Shown here in pieces: positions 31,401 to 43,910 of a stretch of DNA of 64,000 nucleotides. The position numbers were made by a program, and so were the translations under genes. The DNA comes from Varanus komodoensis (Eukaryota; Chordata; Lepidosauria; Squamata; Varanidae): contig NW_025335440.1 in NCBI RefSeq assembly GCF_004798865.1, positions 8,477,704 through 8,541,703 of the forward strand, written 5' to 3'. Each line of letters starts with the position of its first letter. Positions within the stretch are counted from its first letter, which is position 1. The notes under the pieces are model-generated. The model saw only the letters and a program-made list of their open reading frames with translations. It searched no databases and had not been told where the DNA came from.

Positions 31401-33689
31401 AAGCGCTTCTCCACTCTTGGTTTTGCCCCCTCGTGCATCGCGCAGCACCCAAATGCACGGGGATGCTTGGAAGGACGACATGATAGGAGGGTTTTGCATG
31501 TCCAGAGACTTTCTCTCATCATGTTGCCCACTTCTGTAAAGGTTCTGTGCCTAATTTTGTCTTCCTCCTAGTTAGGGAGCTGTTCCAGTCTTAGTTGCTG
31601 CCTCTTTCCCTCCGGGGCTACATAACTTCTCCCTGGATGCCTTCACAAGGAGCCACTAACGGTCTGAGAAATGCTCATTTTCCCGAGCCTCCCCTCACCT
31701 GACATGCTAATTCTGACTCAAAAGTTCAGCTCCATTCTAATTACGACAGAGAAATGTTCCCCTTTCGCCCCTCCCCATGCTCTTTCTGAAATCCAGTGGA
31801 CCCAATTTCTAGCCACGGAGGGTTTCTCAAAGGAGTGTCACCCCTCTTCACCCACCCACAAATGGCTTGAAGATTTAATTGTCTTCTGCCAGAAATGGTT
31901 CTGTATTCTTTAACTCAAGACTCTGGGGAAAGAACACCAGCCGTGACGGGGACTGAGTCTCATCGGGGTGGATGTTGCAGTGTCGAATGATCTTAATTGA
32001 CCAGTCTTTTAATATGCTAACTCGGTTTCAGAAACAGGACAGAATGCCCTTTTTTTCGGTCTGTGTGTTCCAGGGCTTACCAAAGAAAGAAAGATGTCCA
32101 AGAAGCCACCACAAGTAGAAACAGAACGGGAAATAAGAGCGGGTTTGGCGGGGGCAGTGTGCAGGGGGAGCGCGCTGCAAACGAATGTTGCAGTCTGAGG
32201 TGTTCTTGGCTTCAGTTCCAAGCCAGCCACACCATTTTCTGGGATACTCAGCTGCATTTTCCCTGCCTCTGATTCCCCCACCCAACATTTAGTCAGCAGT
32301 CTGTGCCAGCCAAGCCTTCGCGATCGTCACTGGGCTGCCTCCCCCATGACACCCCCCCCCCGCCATAAAGACAAATGATTGCAAGCATTATTTCTTACAC
32401 AGGTCTATGCCCCAAATTTATGGCTCATCCTTAATACATTTTAATGTGGTCTTTGTGGGTATCTTGACTGATCCAATCTGTTCTGCTTTTTATAACTTTA
32501 AAAAATGGACAAAAATACTTTGTCTTTTGAATATTTTATCAGCATTACATACATTATGGTGTATAATGGTGCATATGTGAAAAGGCAAGATATACATTGA
32601 ATGATTGACTGACTAGCTAAATAAGTGAACTCAGTACATAGCAAAGCATCACTTCTAATATAGGGCCCGGGTTTGGGGGGGGTATCCAAAAATCTGCACA
32701 GGAGGGGGTAAACCCAGGATGGTTTTCCTGTAATATCCCTTATTTGCACAGACTCGAAAACAAGAATAAAACTTTGTTTTAAATGGCTTTTGATGCTTTA
32801 TAAACCACAAAACGTTCCATCAGGTTTCCAATCACCTGCGTGAGTCAGTAGCTTAGGTGAGAGTTCTTTATTTCTTGCTTTAAAATGGGGAGTTGCTAAT
32901 TATTTTGTTTATTTGATTATTTATTTAGCCAGACAGTCAGTCAGTCCTATAATCTGCAAACTGCTTTGTACATCTGACCGTGTACGAAATGTGAAAGGAG
33001 TTTACAGTGGTTAAATGTACCTTTCAAGATATGGCAGATGGAGAATGAGTTAGCCAGGAGGGGACCTACTCAGTAAAAGCAAGAGAAAGCTTGCTGTTGC
33101 AAAGAATATAAATGACAACTGAATAGAAGATACGGTAAGGTTTCAATTATGCCTGTACCACAGGGTCAGAGTCTGTGTGAGGTGCTAAAGTTCTCCATTT
33201 TCAAGGCAGAAAGAAAGTACTTGCATTTTCTGAAATACATATATAAGGGCAGAAACCAAAACAGGTTCATCCGTCCAAACCCAGGACTTGGACTGCTTTG
33301 CTCTTAAAGCCTGGTTTGGAAACCACATTCAGGCACTGAACCTGTGGCACTGCATCTGAGATTTGGTCCCCTTTTCTGGCTACATCTTATATAGCGTGTT
33401 GGGTCAACATGGCCCTCTGCATTTGGCCGGTGCAGTTGGGTGAGAGTCTGTCTCGGTTTGCTTTGGAAAAGTATTTGCTCAGATTCGCACAGGAGAGAAA
33501 GACGTTTACTCAAAAGAAACCAAACCGGGCAGATTCACCCAACCCTACAGTCTTCCAGCCTTTGGCAGGATCACACTCCTATAAAAGCATCAGCTTTTGC
33601 CTCCAGCCTCTGCATAGGCTTGAATTCCAGCCAGCCAGCCAGCGACACTAACCTTGGACACTTTGATGGCCCTTGCAGTTAAATATACC
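28481..33689. other. Intronic stretch, microsatellites only
   Basis: (TG)n lies at 30185-30208. A pyrimidine run is at 30655-30693 (C7, then TCTTCC repeats). The long CT-rich tract 30968-31255 is listed separately. C runs occur near 32349. The AT-rich pieces at 32900-32990 may be an old LINE tail. I see no exon. Confidence 0.45.
30968..31255 (+). repeat. Long pyrimidine-rich (C/T) tract
   Basis: Almost 290 bases are dominated by C and T on the + strand, with CCTCC, TTCCC and CACC blocks. The tract gives spurious Pro/Ser-rich frames (30861-31571 +, 236 residues). Such tracts can adopt triplex structures. Any role is conjecture. Confidence 0.75.
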
Positions 33690-33840
33690 ATTTGTGCCTG
33701 CTGAAGAACCCCTGCTGTTGCACCCGACAGGAAGCAGTTCACCCACTCTGTACCAGTTGGAAGTGTCTGAACTGTTTTCAAGGGCAGCTCCCCATCAAGA
33801 GTGCTATAGTTACCTACCCTTGAGCTTACACAAATCATGA
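33690..33840 (-). mobile_element. L2 LINE ORF fragment
   Basis: The + strand phrases 'tctgtaccagttggaagtgt', 'ctgaactgttttcaagggca' and 'gctccccatcaagagtgcta' parallel 54580-54630 (aattgaagtatccggaccga, 'cttcaagggcagccccacg'). It is internal, diverged and lacks a 3' end. Confidence 0.65.
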
Positions 33841-34315
33841 ATGACGGTTGCTAGGTTTTCGCCAGCCGCCGTAGGCAAGAGGCCAAAAGAGCGGCGCTGA
33901 TCCCCTGCCTCTGCTTCTGCTTCTGCTTCCTCCGCCTCTTCCTTTTCCTCCTTTTCTTCAGCCACCTGCTAAATTTTACCAGCAGACGGTTCCTACAGCT
34001 GCAGGGAATCAATTTCTGGATGGACAGCTGTGGTCAGAAGACTGCTCCAAGCACAGAGCTGGGCACCCAGGCTTGGGTCCTACCACCCATTTACACCCGG
34101 CATGGAAACGAAGGCAGCAACCGCTTCTTTGGTGTTATCAGAGCAACCTGAGGGAAGGGCTGTGGGGGGTCTTACGGGGTGGGGTAGGGTAGAGAGCAGT
34201 GCCAGCAAAATCCGAGGTATTTTGGCCTCCCTGCCAAGCAGGACAAGCCCTTCAGCCATTATGAAAAGAGTCCTTATTCCATACAGCAAGAATGTATTCA
34301 CAAGCTCCGAAACAC
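33841..34315. other. Intronic stretch with (TCTGCT)n / TTCC run
   Basis: A short hexanucleotide CT-rich run lies at 33903-33960. Otherwise nothing is recognised. Confidence 0.45.
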
Positions 34316-34956
34316 TCAGTCCAGGTGGAAAGTTGCCCTCTTGCTCTGACCCTGTTCACCCAGAGCTGTGCTTAGGAACCCTTTGGGGCCGTTCTCTGGA
34401 GGGGGGCACGCCATGAAAACGGGCAAACCACCATCTTCCCATCGAGTCTCCAATTGGTCCAGACAGCGGGTGCGTCGACGGGCCCTTGCGTCCGTGTCTC
34501 TTGGGGTGTCAAGTTCTCCTCCCAAAAACCCCTCCCCAGCCTGTTCCCCGCCAGAGTCTTTCCCACAAGCAGGAGTGGGAGGGGGCTCAGGGGATGTCCT
34601 TGAAGTGCTTTGACCCAGAGCTGGCTCAGGCTGGCTCACCAGGAGAGGGAGAGCTTGGGCAGCCGGGGCCTCGCTCGTCTCAGCAACTCCAATATCAGAG
34701 TGAGGACCCTGAGCCACGGCTGGGTCAGCTCCCCCCCCCCACCTCCAAGTCTGAGCTGCCATTCCCACCAGAGTCCTCCATCTCTCGTAGGCACCTGGGA
34801 ATCTCAGCTGGGCCCACGTGCAGCACACCTGCAGTTTCGTTTCTTCTTCCACCAAAATGCCGCAGTTCGATGGACAAAGTCGGCTGTCTCACTGCTTTGC
34901 AGATCAAGAGGAGCTTAGAGGAAGCCGTTGCTTCTTGCTTCTCCTGCCCCGCATAG
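34316..34956. other. Unassigned GC-rich tract with overlapping frames on both strands
   Basis: A minus frame of 179 residues (34316-34855) and + frames of 156 (34486-34956) and 102 residues overlap. The + frame is rich in Pro, Ser, Gln and Glu and reads like low-complexity protein (QSEDPEPRLGQLPPPTSKSE). It includes a C run at 34731-34740. Phrases such as 'gccacggctgggtcagctcc' feel repeat-like, but I cannot name a family. It is not called as a gene. Confidence 0.35.
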
Positions 34957-36189
34957 GATGCCCGTAATCCAAGAGTTCAGGCATCTGCCTAAGCTTGCGT
35001 CCTGATACACATTAAATCGCACCCCCAAAAGAATATCCGGGAAGCTCAACCCCAAGGAGGCCTTCGTAGCCTGGCAAAGTGGCTTTGCACAGCTCCTGGT
35101 CAAAAGACAGCACTGTGTAGTCCAGCTCCGTTCCGGCTGAGGAAGCTGGAGATCCGAGTCTGTATTAGGGGTGCTCACTCCTTAGCAAAACTGCGCTTTC
35201 AGTGCCTCAGGCAAAACAGCTTCTGACCCAGGAAGCATCAGCGCTGCTGCCTCCTCCTTCCCAAAGGCAAGAAAATATGCCATGGCACTCAAGGAGCGAG
35301 GACAGTCCCCTGCTTCTTTCAAGCATCTTTTGAGCAAGAACACCCTTCTCCTAAATTTCCCTCTGGGCTGTGACTTAAATAAACCCCTGATCAGCAGGAC
35401 CCCTATTAACGCTCAGTTAATCACCCTCCAAAGTACCATACCAAAGAGCACAGCACGGCTGTACATTTTAAGCTCTCCTTGATGGTTTCGTAATCCAAAC
35501 ACTGAAAACATGCAGATGAATTCTCACTAAACTTTCTGGATTTCATTTCTGGCTTACGTTACTCCAGTACATGACAGATTGCTGAGCCCTTGTGCATGGC
35601 ACAAGCAAGGAAGGAAAGGGTCTGTGCTGCTTGAAATAGTTCTTCTGAAAAAGCATGATCCAGGATACCATCACGGTTGAGGGAACCTGGGCAAAACGCG
35701 CTTGCAAGATGCCCCATAAACACACCCTTTTGTACGCTTCTCCCCGGTTCTGCTGTGTCCCTCATTTTCCCCCTCTTTCTCATCTGGTCTTTTTCTCTCT
35801 CTGACTGCTATCCCTCCATGCAGCACTTTTTCTGTTCCTTCCCCAACGTGATGCTGTTTGCTCTTTCCCCTCCCCATGGCCACATAAGCTGCAACTTTTA
35901 TCTCTCCCCTTTTCTGCTTTTAGAAGACAGAAATCAGAGGCACTGCAGAATCAGCCCTCCAGGGAGGTGAGCCTGGAGCCGACCCTTTTTCCCTTTTGGC
36001 TCCAGGCTAAAACCATCTCATTTTCCCAGTATTTCAATTGTTACAAAACCTTTGCGCTATTTTATACTGTAATTGATAAATACAGGTTGATGTGGATTGT
36101 TCATGTATTTATTTATCTGTGCGTTTCTACTTAATTGGATATGAGACTTGGATATGGGACTGTTACATAATGACACATATCATGCTCAT
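34957..36189. other. Intronic stretch
   Basis: I see no exon or named repeat. The CT-rich part at 35740-35830 could resemble acceptor tracts, but no receptor exon follows it. Confidence 0.45.
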
Positions 36190-36406
36190 ATTCGAGAGTT
36201 CTTCAAAAAGTATCTGCACTTTTAAAAAGTCTATTTATTAAGAATTTCAAAAACAAATTACATCACTTGCCTACCTAGTCACCTTTCTTTGCAATGCATT
36301 TTTTCCCAGTGTCATACCAGCTTTTTAAGGCCATCAGCAAAAAATATAAAATATATTTATAAAATCTAAAAGTGTGGAAACTCTTTGAAGATCCCTCATA
36401 CATTAT
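36190..36406 (-). mobile_element. Internally deleted mariner-like element
   Basis: The left end 'cgagagttcttcaaaaagta' and the reversed right end 'gagggatcttcaaagagttt' form an inverted repeat of about 28 bp that runs on into 'gcactttt'/'cacactttt'. The TA dinucleotides next to both ends fit mariner target sites. Minus-strand residues between them (LKKLV, then HWEK) resemble the last residues of mariner transposases (KLEHRWEKCI). Most of the transposase is missing. Confidence 0.72.
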
Positions 36407-37667
36407 GTTATACGCTTATTGGGTTGGGGGTTTTTTGTTTTTAACTTTTAGTATAAACTGTTCAGGGAGCCATTTGGCTAATGCGGATGGTATGTCAAAG
36501 TTCTGATAAATAATTTAAGTAACGAAGCTGAAGTCACGCCAGGTGTGTTGGTTCGTACAGCCTTCCTCTCGGCCCATATGCCAAGCGGCTCTCTGGAAAA
36601 ATGGAAATGTACCTGATCTGCTTTAAATGTTAAGTAGTATGCCTACTTTGTTAAAGTTAGAAGAAGTTGGGAGGAAGAGAGAGAGAAGCCGTTCCACTCC
36701 CTGGGGGAAAGTGAGCAGCAGGGAAGCCAGCAGGGCGCCGTGAAGATATCTGGGAGATGTTTGTGATCTCTTGTAGCTTGCAGGGGAAGCGGGCAGCCTC
36801 CAATGGAAGTTAGAATCAGGCAAGGCAAAGCAGGACCACGGAGAGTTCCCCCGAGCACAGCTGTCCGCTGTTTGGCGCTCTCATCTACTAGAGCAAGAGA
36901 GGGATGTTGTCTCAGCAGGAAGCCAAAGCCAACTGAAGCCTCGCAGAGGCTGACAAGACCTGCCAGAAGATGGCAGCGGCTCTCTGACCTCTCAGTCGCA
37001 GGGCATGAATAAGGCACCGACTGCAAATCCCTGGGGCCAGCCTGTGCCTTGTCCTCATCCAAATCTTCTCCTGCACATTGAAAGGTCCAAGGGCTGGGGG
37101 CGGACAGAGCAGCGGGACGGAATGCCAGCAGGGAAGGTTGACAGGCGATCTTGTTGGGATTCCTCAGGGGTGTCACTAGGACCAAACTACTGATGGAGGT
37201 CTGGGTGGCCCAGAGGGCCTCCAGATGTGCCCAGTCCCAGACCTCCACCCAGTAGTAGTGGAGCCCTAATGGCACCTCGGAGGAATTCCAACGAGCTCAG
37301 TCTTCCTCATTGCCAGCCTCCAACGTGGCAGCCCTCCGTGCCGCAAGTGTCCTCTTCTGTAGGACCCTGAGAGGGGGACGAGGGACACACAATGCACAGT
37401 TAGCCTATGGAACTCTCTGCCACAAGTTGTGGCGGTGGCCATGGGCTTAGTCACTTTGAAAAAAAATGGTACAGGCTTTTCAGAGCTGAGCATCCTTTCT
37501 TCATCCCGTCAAATGCCACCTTGGCTACTAGCCAAAATGGCTCCCTTCTGTGCCACATATCCCTCCGCTACCCCAGTGCCATTCACTAGCCATTTGGGGT
37601 AGCCCTTGTTTGCTGGTGACTGAAGCTCAAAAAGCAAACCGGTGTGGAAAATTCACGCAGTGCACAG
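36407..37667. other. Intronic stretch
   Basis: A 210-residue minus frame (36643-37275) has no recognised domain. Its composition (Leu, Ser, Pro) fits chance in GC-rich sequence. No named repeat is seen. Confidence 0.45.
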
Positions 37668-37850
37668 GAGGCAGCACGGTCTAGTGGTGAGAGTGCTGGA
37701 CTGCAACTCAGGAGATCTGGGTTCTAGTCCCCACTCAGCCCTGAAGCTCTTGGGGCAACTTTGGGCCAGTCACTCCCACTCAGCCTATTCTACCTCACAG
37801 AGATGTTGTTGTGAGGGTAAAATGCAGAGGAGGTATTGCAAGAGGAAAAA
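37668..37850 (+). mobile_element. MIR-type SINE, variant head
   Basis: The head reads 'gcagcacggtctagtggtga', with B-box-like 'gggttctagtcc'. The CORE reads 'ttgggccagtcactccca' and 'cctcacagagatgttgttgt'. The L2-like tail is short or lost. The head differs from the 11.2 kb family. Confidence 0.8.
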
Positions 37851-40189
37851 AGGTGGATTTCGATTTCAGACAATAGAATTCTCCTGGAAGATGCCGTCTC
37901 CTCCCCTCCACCTCTGCAGATATCTTATTAACAAGGGCTTAGCAGGAGTGGAGCTTCGACGCGAAATCCGACTCCCACTCTTGATGTAGCTATTTTATTT
38001 CCGCTCCCATGGCTTGGATCTTTCTCCATTTAGACCTGGAACGTGTGATCTGGCCAATACCAGCTCTCCAGGACTTCATGCAGGCGTTTTTCCAGCTGGA
38101 AGGTTGAACCTGAAACCACAGTTTGCAAATCAAGCACTCTGTCCCTGAGCTTGGCTGTCTTTGGGCAAAGCCACCCTACAGGGACAGTGGATTTGAGTGC
38201 CTTTGCTGGGCCGCGGGCGCCGCCAGCCAGGTCTCACCTCCCCCTGCCTGTGTCATCCACCCCATTCGGCTATGAGATCTGCCATTTGCCTCTCTCATTT
38301 GCAAGGTCAAGATTCTGTTTGCTTTTTGGTTTACTGTGCTTGTTTTAGCTTTTCGTGTTATGTACACACACTGCTCCGAGCGCAACGGATTGGATCTGGC
38401 ATCGAAAAGCCTCTTCATGTTGAATAAACTGTCGAAGCAAGTCATCCTGGGAAAAGCAGTTATTGAAAGAGGGGCGCAGGGGGTCAGAGACTTGCAAAAC
38501 TGCAGTGCTCTTCCTATTTGCCATAACATTCCAACACAGAGCTAAGAAATGGCTGTGGAATTTACACCCCGGCTCTGTCACAGCAATAGTATTGCTTGGA
38601 AGAAAGTGAGAGAGAGAAACCAATAATGTTCTGAAGGGTTAGCTATTGATTCTTTTCAGGACCAGTTTAAGGAATGCCAGTTTCCACAAGCTAGAAAAAA
38701 TGAGGACTATGGATTAGTGGGAATGGATAAATCTGTCTCTTTTTGATTTTCACACACGTGTGTGAACTTCATGTTTAATCCACTCTATAATATGGTTCTC
38801 CGGAGAGCCTGCAAAAGGTTAAAACACTTTACTATACAGTTCACAATTTAAAGTTCATTTCTGTGTCAGATTGGAAGAATATATATTTTTAAAGCTTGAG
38901 TGAAAACTGGTTGGCATTTACATGCATACATGTTTTGGGTGAAATTTCCTCTAATATGTGTATTTTTGTGTGACATTTATAAATGCCGATGTCTCTAATA
39001 TGCACCTTTTTGTGTCGATTTAGTTTTGGAGAACAGCTCTGCAAAATTTAGAGAAGTCTGGAAAGGACAGTGCAATTGCAGTTCAGTTCTTAATAGTTTG
39101 GGAAATAAGAATGAATGCAGTTCATACTAACATGTGAACCAAATACATTTTGCCTCCATTCCTGCTGATAAATAAGACCTTTCCCATTAAAATTCTCCAG
39201 GCTTTTCCCGAAAGTGGATTTGCAGAACAAACCGAACCATTGTGATCTATGCATAATGCACGCTTACCTGGAAATACATCTCAGTGAAATCAGTGGGATT
39301 TATGGATAATGAGGGTAAATGTGATGAGGAACAAAATGTGATGCGGAACAAAAACCTGCATACTCAGGAGCTTGCCTGTAAATTCAGTAACACCGAAGGA
39401 TATTTTAGGACCTATTCAGGGGGTCAGCAGTGTCTAGGCACGCCCTTGGAAAAGGCACACCCTGCATATCAAAAGAGCGGAAAGGGGGCTACCCTTCCTT
39501 GGTGGTTGTTCCCCCAAACTTCACTTTAGTTGTGCAACTCCACTTTAGATATCGTGGCCTTGCAGTTAATCGAAAAAGGTTGGACAATCAAGGCTTTGCA
39601 TGACGTTGGCAAAGGCTAACGTAATACAGTGGCACGTTTAGAAATAGTTGCTTTAGTACCAGTAGATGCTCAGTCTCTTCCAGGCTAATAGCCGGCTGCA
39701 ATTCTGGGGGAGCTCTTGGTGGGTGTGGCCAAAAGCAAAGGGGGCAGGGCGGAGGTAAAAGGGGAGGAGCCAAAATACCCGCCTACCTGAGCTTGAAGGG
39801 CTTCCTGCTGGTAAGCAAGCATTAGGAGAGGCGGTTTGGTCTCCTCACACGGTGAGGAAGTGGCGCAAAGGCCCAGCTTGGCCTGTATGCCTGAAGTCTG
39901 ACTCTCCTGATTCGAACAGGCACACGGTCCCCATGATCTCAGTGTGGGTGTCGGTGCCCCAGTGCAAAATATGCCATCCGGGCTGGAGGGCAGATGCACG
40001 GCTGCTGCAGCTCTCCTTTTATAGTTCTTTATCTTCAGAGGAGTTGAGCGACCTTTAAGCTTGAGGACTGCCCTCTATAAAATAGGGCACATGCCTCCCA
40101 GCAGCTGTTGATGGCTCTGTTCTTCATCAATTTATCTAATCCAGGGCAGGCACACCTTTGCATCTCAGGGCCATGCGTGGACCCGTTGT
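37851..40189. other. Intronic stretch
   Basis: No exon is seen. The AT-rich repeat at 38880-39165 is listed separately. Frames at 38.15-38.62 kb and 39.6-40.0 kb lack motifs. Confidence 0.45.
38880..39165. repeat. Unclassified AT-rich dispersed repeat
   Basis: It shares with 15300-15700 the phrases 'atatgcac.tttt' and the ending 'catgtgaaccaaataca'. It is diverged and the family is unknown. Confidence 0.35.
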
Positions 40190-40425
40190 TTGCATTTGTA
40201 TACCACTTTTGGTGCTCAGTGTGCTTTGGATGACTAGTGACAACAGCCCTTTAAGGTTGGCCAGTGTTCTCATTTGCCCTTTTTGCAGAATCTAAGAGAG
40301 AAGGCGAAAGAGAGAGAACAGGGGTGAGGACTCAACTAAATACACTTTTTCAGTTCATGGGAATGTGAGACTCAAATCCAGGTCTTCCTGATTCATAATT
40401 CTCTTAGCCACCCGGCTTACACGGG
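40190..40425 (-). mobile_element. Old MIR-type SINE, interrupted
   Basis: 'catttgtataccacttttgg' (tail side), 'gactcaaatccaggtcttcc' (B-box region) and 'ttctcttagccacccggct' (head) are in the right order. The CORE is replaced by an AG-rich stretch. Confidence 0.5.
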
Positions 40426-41725
40426 TCTCATGGAAGCCAACCAAATTCCGTTCCGTGTCCTCACTCCATTTTTATCTCAGACTTTTGCATCTCTTTCACA
40501 TGCATGTAAAACACATGTAACATGTAAGCCTGACTCACCTCTAGTTCTTCTCCCGCAAAGTGAATCCATGAGCACAACATGCATTACAAATACAGGCATC
40601 AACAAGCTGAATCCCAGGTTGGTCCTCAACATCCCCGATGAGCTTCCAAGAAGATTCCAAGAGGCACATGGATTTTTGGCTGCATTTACTTTCATCTGTC
40701 CTCCTGCCAAAATAAGAAAATTCCGTAAAATGTATGCTTTGCAGCTTCAGGGAGGAAATGTCTGAATTAGTGATGTCCCTGAATCGCCTCCATGGCTTGT
40801 TTTCCTTCACTCGAGCAGAGTGAAAAGCCTCATATCCCATTTTCCCCAGCCTTTTTCCAAGAGTCACCTGCCAATCTTAAGGTGTTCCATCTGCCTTCTC
40901 TCTGACCATCTTTAAGCAACAGCTCCCACTGACTGTCATGTTCTCTGGTTAACTTTCTGCTTCGAACTGAGGAAAACAGGTATTACACGATATTAAACAG
41001 ATATTATATCAAAAGAGCAATGAAATGCCACCTGTCTGAAAAACAAACTGGAGCATGAGTCATTGTAGCAGGACAAGAGGTGTGGGTTGTTGTTTCATTG
41101 AGGCAGAGTAACTGGAATTCAGTGTGTTGTTGCTCTTTGTGATAAAGAATGAGAATTACTCTCTCCCCTCCCCACCCTCTTTGAGTGGTGCAAGTAGTAA
41201 TTAGGTGATGGAAAATCAAGTTCTTTTCTAGGAAAAAGCACGACAAAACGCTGTGCTTCTGCAGCTATTTTTGGATGAACTGGTTAGCAAGCATGTTCTG
41301 GTAACTAAGAACGCTGTCTCTTTTCCAAGAGGCAAGCCAGAAGGCAGGACCAGCGCTGTTCAAGATATGGTAGTCCCCTTAACCGGTGGGCCCTGGAGAG
41401 CGTATCTGGCTAGGCGGAATTCCTGCAATGCCTCTCGGTGAAGCTGAGCTGGACATCAAAGGGGTCACAAGGGTGGGGGAGTTTCCAGATGGAGGGGAAA
41501 GGGTCGCCGTAGCAGGGACAAGGTGGCCCTGCTTGGAGACCAGGGGTTGGTGCCACCCCTGGAAATCCGCAGCGGAGTCATAATCTCCTGCAGAAATGGA
41601 GCTGGAGCTGGATCTGCCGCTTTGCAGAACTTTATAATACAGCTCAGTGCATGAAGCAAAGTTTTTGTTGGAGGGAAATGGACCTTTTTCCACCTTCCTC
41701 CTGCCTTGGAAGCCATCAGTTGAGA
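40426..41725. other. Intronic stretch
   Basis: Nothing is recognised beyond short frames (111 residues at 40430-40765, + strand; 144 residues at 41379-41813, minus) without motifs. Confidence 0.45.
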
Positions 41726-41892
41726 GACAGTGTCGTGTGATGGAGAGTTGGGCTGGGTTCTCCCCGCTTGACTGTGGGGAGCCACATTCTCCCCACTTGG
41801 CTATGAACCTCACTGGGTCAGTCGTTGACCCTCAGCCCTAACCTACCCCAAAAGCTTGTTGTGGGGATAAAATGAAGAGAAGGGGGATTTTA
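41726..41892 (+). mobile_element. MIR-type SINE, diverged
   Basis: The head reads 'acagtgtcgtgtgatggaga'. The CORE reads 'actgggtcagtcgttgaccc' and ends with 'cttgttgtggggataaaatg'. The middle holds a small internal duplication of 'ttctccccacttg' type. Confidence 0.65.
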
Positions 41893-43910
41893 CAAACTGT
41901 GTTGGGCTTCCTCTGGTCCAAGCACAAGAAACACAAAGCCACACATGCCACCCTGGACCCTTTGGATGCAGAGAGAGCTCCGGAGCAGTTAGCAGCATCT
42001 GGGTCCCCCATTCCACAATTTTATTCGGATGCAGTTCTGCAAACAAAAATACATTAAAATGTGTATTTTAGGGGACAGCAAACACAAAATTCAGCAGAAA
42101 GGTACCAAAAAGCCTGTTTGCACGCTTATATACATGCGTGGAACAATTATGTCTTAGGTCAGCCTGCCATGTATGTATTTGGAGAACTTCTCACGAAGAT
42201 GCCTGTGGTTTTCCCTGTGAATATTTTTAAAAGCTCAAGTATGCAGAAATGGGATGGCATGAGCAGAAGGCAGGAAAGGGAGAACCTGGGAGAAGCCAAG
42301 GTGCACAGACTCATCCCCACTAGCCCCGAGCAGCTAGCAGCTACGCCATCCAGCCACCGGCGTGGCTGCCTGCGACGAATCTTTCCCAAAGCATCCTTGC
42401 CTTTTCTCGAGATCAAGCCTCGACATTTTGCTGCCCGAGGTTAAGAACAAGAGAGCTCCCTCGCCACTTCAGGAAAGCCATGCTAGGTCAGAGCACTTGG
42501 TGGCCCACCAGCCTGCAGGATTGGGTTGGGAGCAACCCCCGGAATCCATCCTCCAGGCGTTTCCAGGCGCCCTCTTGGTCTTCCGAAGCCAGCTGAGCTG
42601 GGGAACATGAATGCTCCCAGGTGAGCGGCTAGGAACCTTCTTCTGCGCCAGGTAAGCCGCTGCACCTGGCACTGGAAAGGGGCCCAGCTAGCCGTCCTAC
42701 GGGGCTTGTCTCCATGTGCCGCTTTCACCAGCGGGGGAATCCCGCGAATGCCCACCCATGAACGGATTCCGGCCACATCCCGACACGGGATTCCTGCAGC
42801 GGGGTGGCTGCAAGAGTTGCACCTGCCCGTGCTCCTCAGCAGCCTGTGCATGCAGGCATGGCACCTCCGGTAAGAGGAAGCACCAGGCTGCCGGCTCCTA
42901 GCCGTTGCTGGGATTGTTGAGGTTTCTCACATACAGGGGGATGTAACACAGCGCTGTTTGACTGCAGGAGGGTTGGGGGCTGGTTGGCTCTCCATATATC
43001 ACCCCACGCGACAGAGCGTCCTGGGAGGATATGGGCAATAAAAACGGTTTAAAAGCTGGTTCACCCCAGTAAATTCAACAGCAATTTGACCACTTTGCTG
43101 CACTCTGTCATACTGAAAAGGGCTCAGTGTAGCTTGCTGACAAGATAATTCGATCTTTTTAGCATTCCATAGCAGATACAGAGCACTGAAATGGACAATT
43201 ACAGCTTAGTAACAAGCTAAGGTCGCCCTCTCTGGCGCCTTGGGGGCAGCAAGCACCCCTTGGACCCCCACACCCTGTGTAAGAGAAGGTGACAGTCTTT
43301 GAAGAAACAGCTTGCATGGTGTTCAAGCTCGCTGTTGTTTGATCTTCACTCCCTTTATAAAGCAGTGTAGAACATTTTTTGTGTGCTCTCCGCAGGAAGA
43401 TAGCGAATTGTTCTCCAGAGTGCTCAATGCGTATTTCCTGGGTTTTTTTCCTTTTTGCATCTTTAGTTCATGCTGATCGCATTCACCTTTTGGTTGAACC
43501 ATCCCTTCATGATGATATGCTGACTAGCAAGTCGGAGAGCCTGTACAATGCCGTCATTGCTCTGTAAACAGCGAGCCACTTAGAGAATATTGCTTAGCAA
43601 AATCCACCCCCGGTTTGACTCGGTTTGCAATCTAGGTTGCGTCTAGAGGTGCAAGCAGGGCTTAAATGAATGAGAAACACGTCTCAATTATGAAATGCAC
43701 AAGGATGGGGATCTGTTAATGGAAACTTGTTTGTCATGCTTTTCATAAGGGCCTTGAGATATTAAAAGAGAATTTATATCTTAAAATTGCCAACAAACTG
43801 GTAACCTGGCCTGCTCTTCCTAGATAGGAATTGCGCGAAAGGGGAATAAGCCAAACGTTTATTGGCTAAATTGGGGAGGACCAAGCAGAAGGATTTCCAA
43901 AAGTAATGTG
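41893..43910. other. Intronic stretch
   Basis: A small frame at 43427-43567 begins MRISWVFFLFASLVHADR, which looks like a secretory signal, but it is only 47 residues with a weak start context. The frame at 42716-42901 has a Cys cluster (CKSCTCPCSSAACAC) before a GTAAGAG. I take both as chance. Confidence 0.4.

Noticed and set aside
30861-31571. 236-residue Pro/Ser-rich frame on the + strand
   Set aside because: It is a by-product of the C/T-rich tract, which lacks stop codons in this frame. No conserved domain is seen.
36643-37275. 210-residue minus-strand frame
   Set aside because: It has no recognisable motif and no start or splice context, and it lies in GC-rich sequence where long chance frames are common.
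42716-42901. Cysteine-cluster frame followed by GTAAGAG as a possible exon
   Set aside because: The Cys-rich run is short and matches no domain. No acceptor at a suitable place and no neighbouring exon support it.
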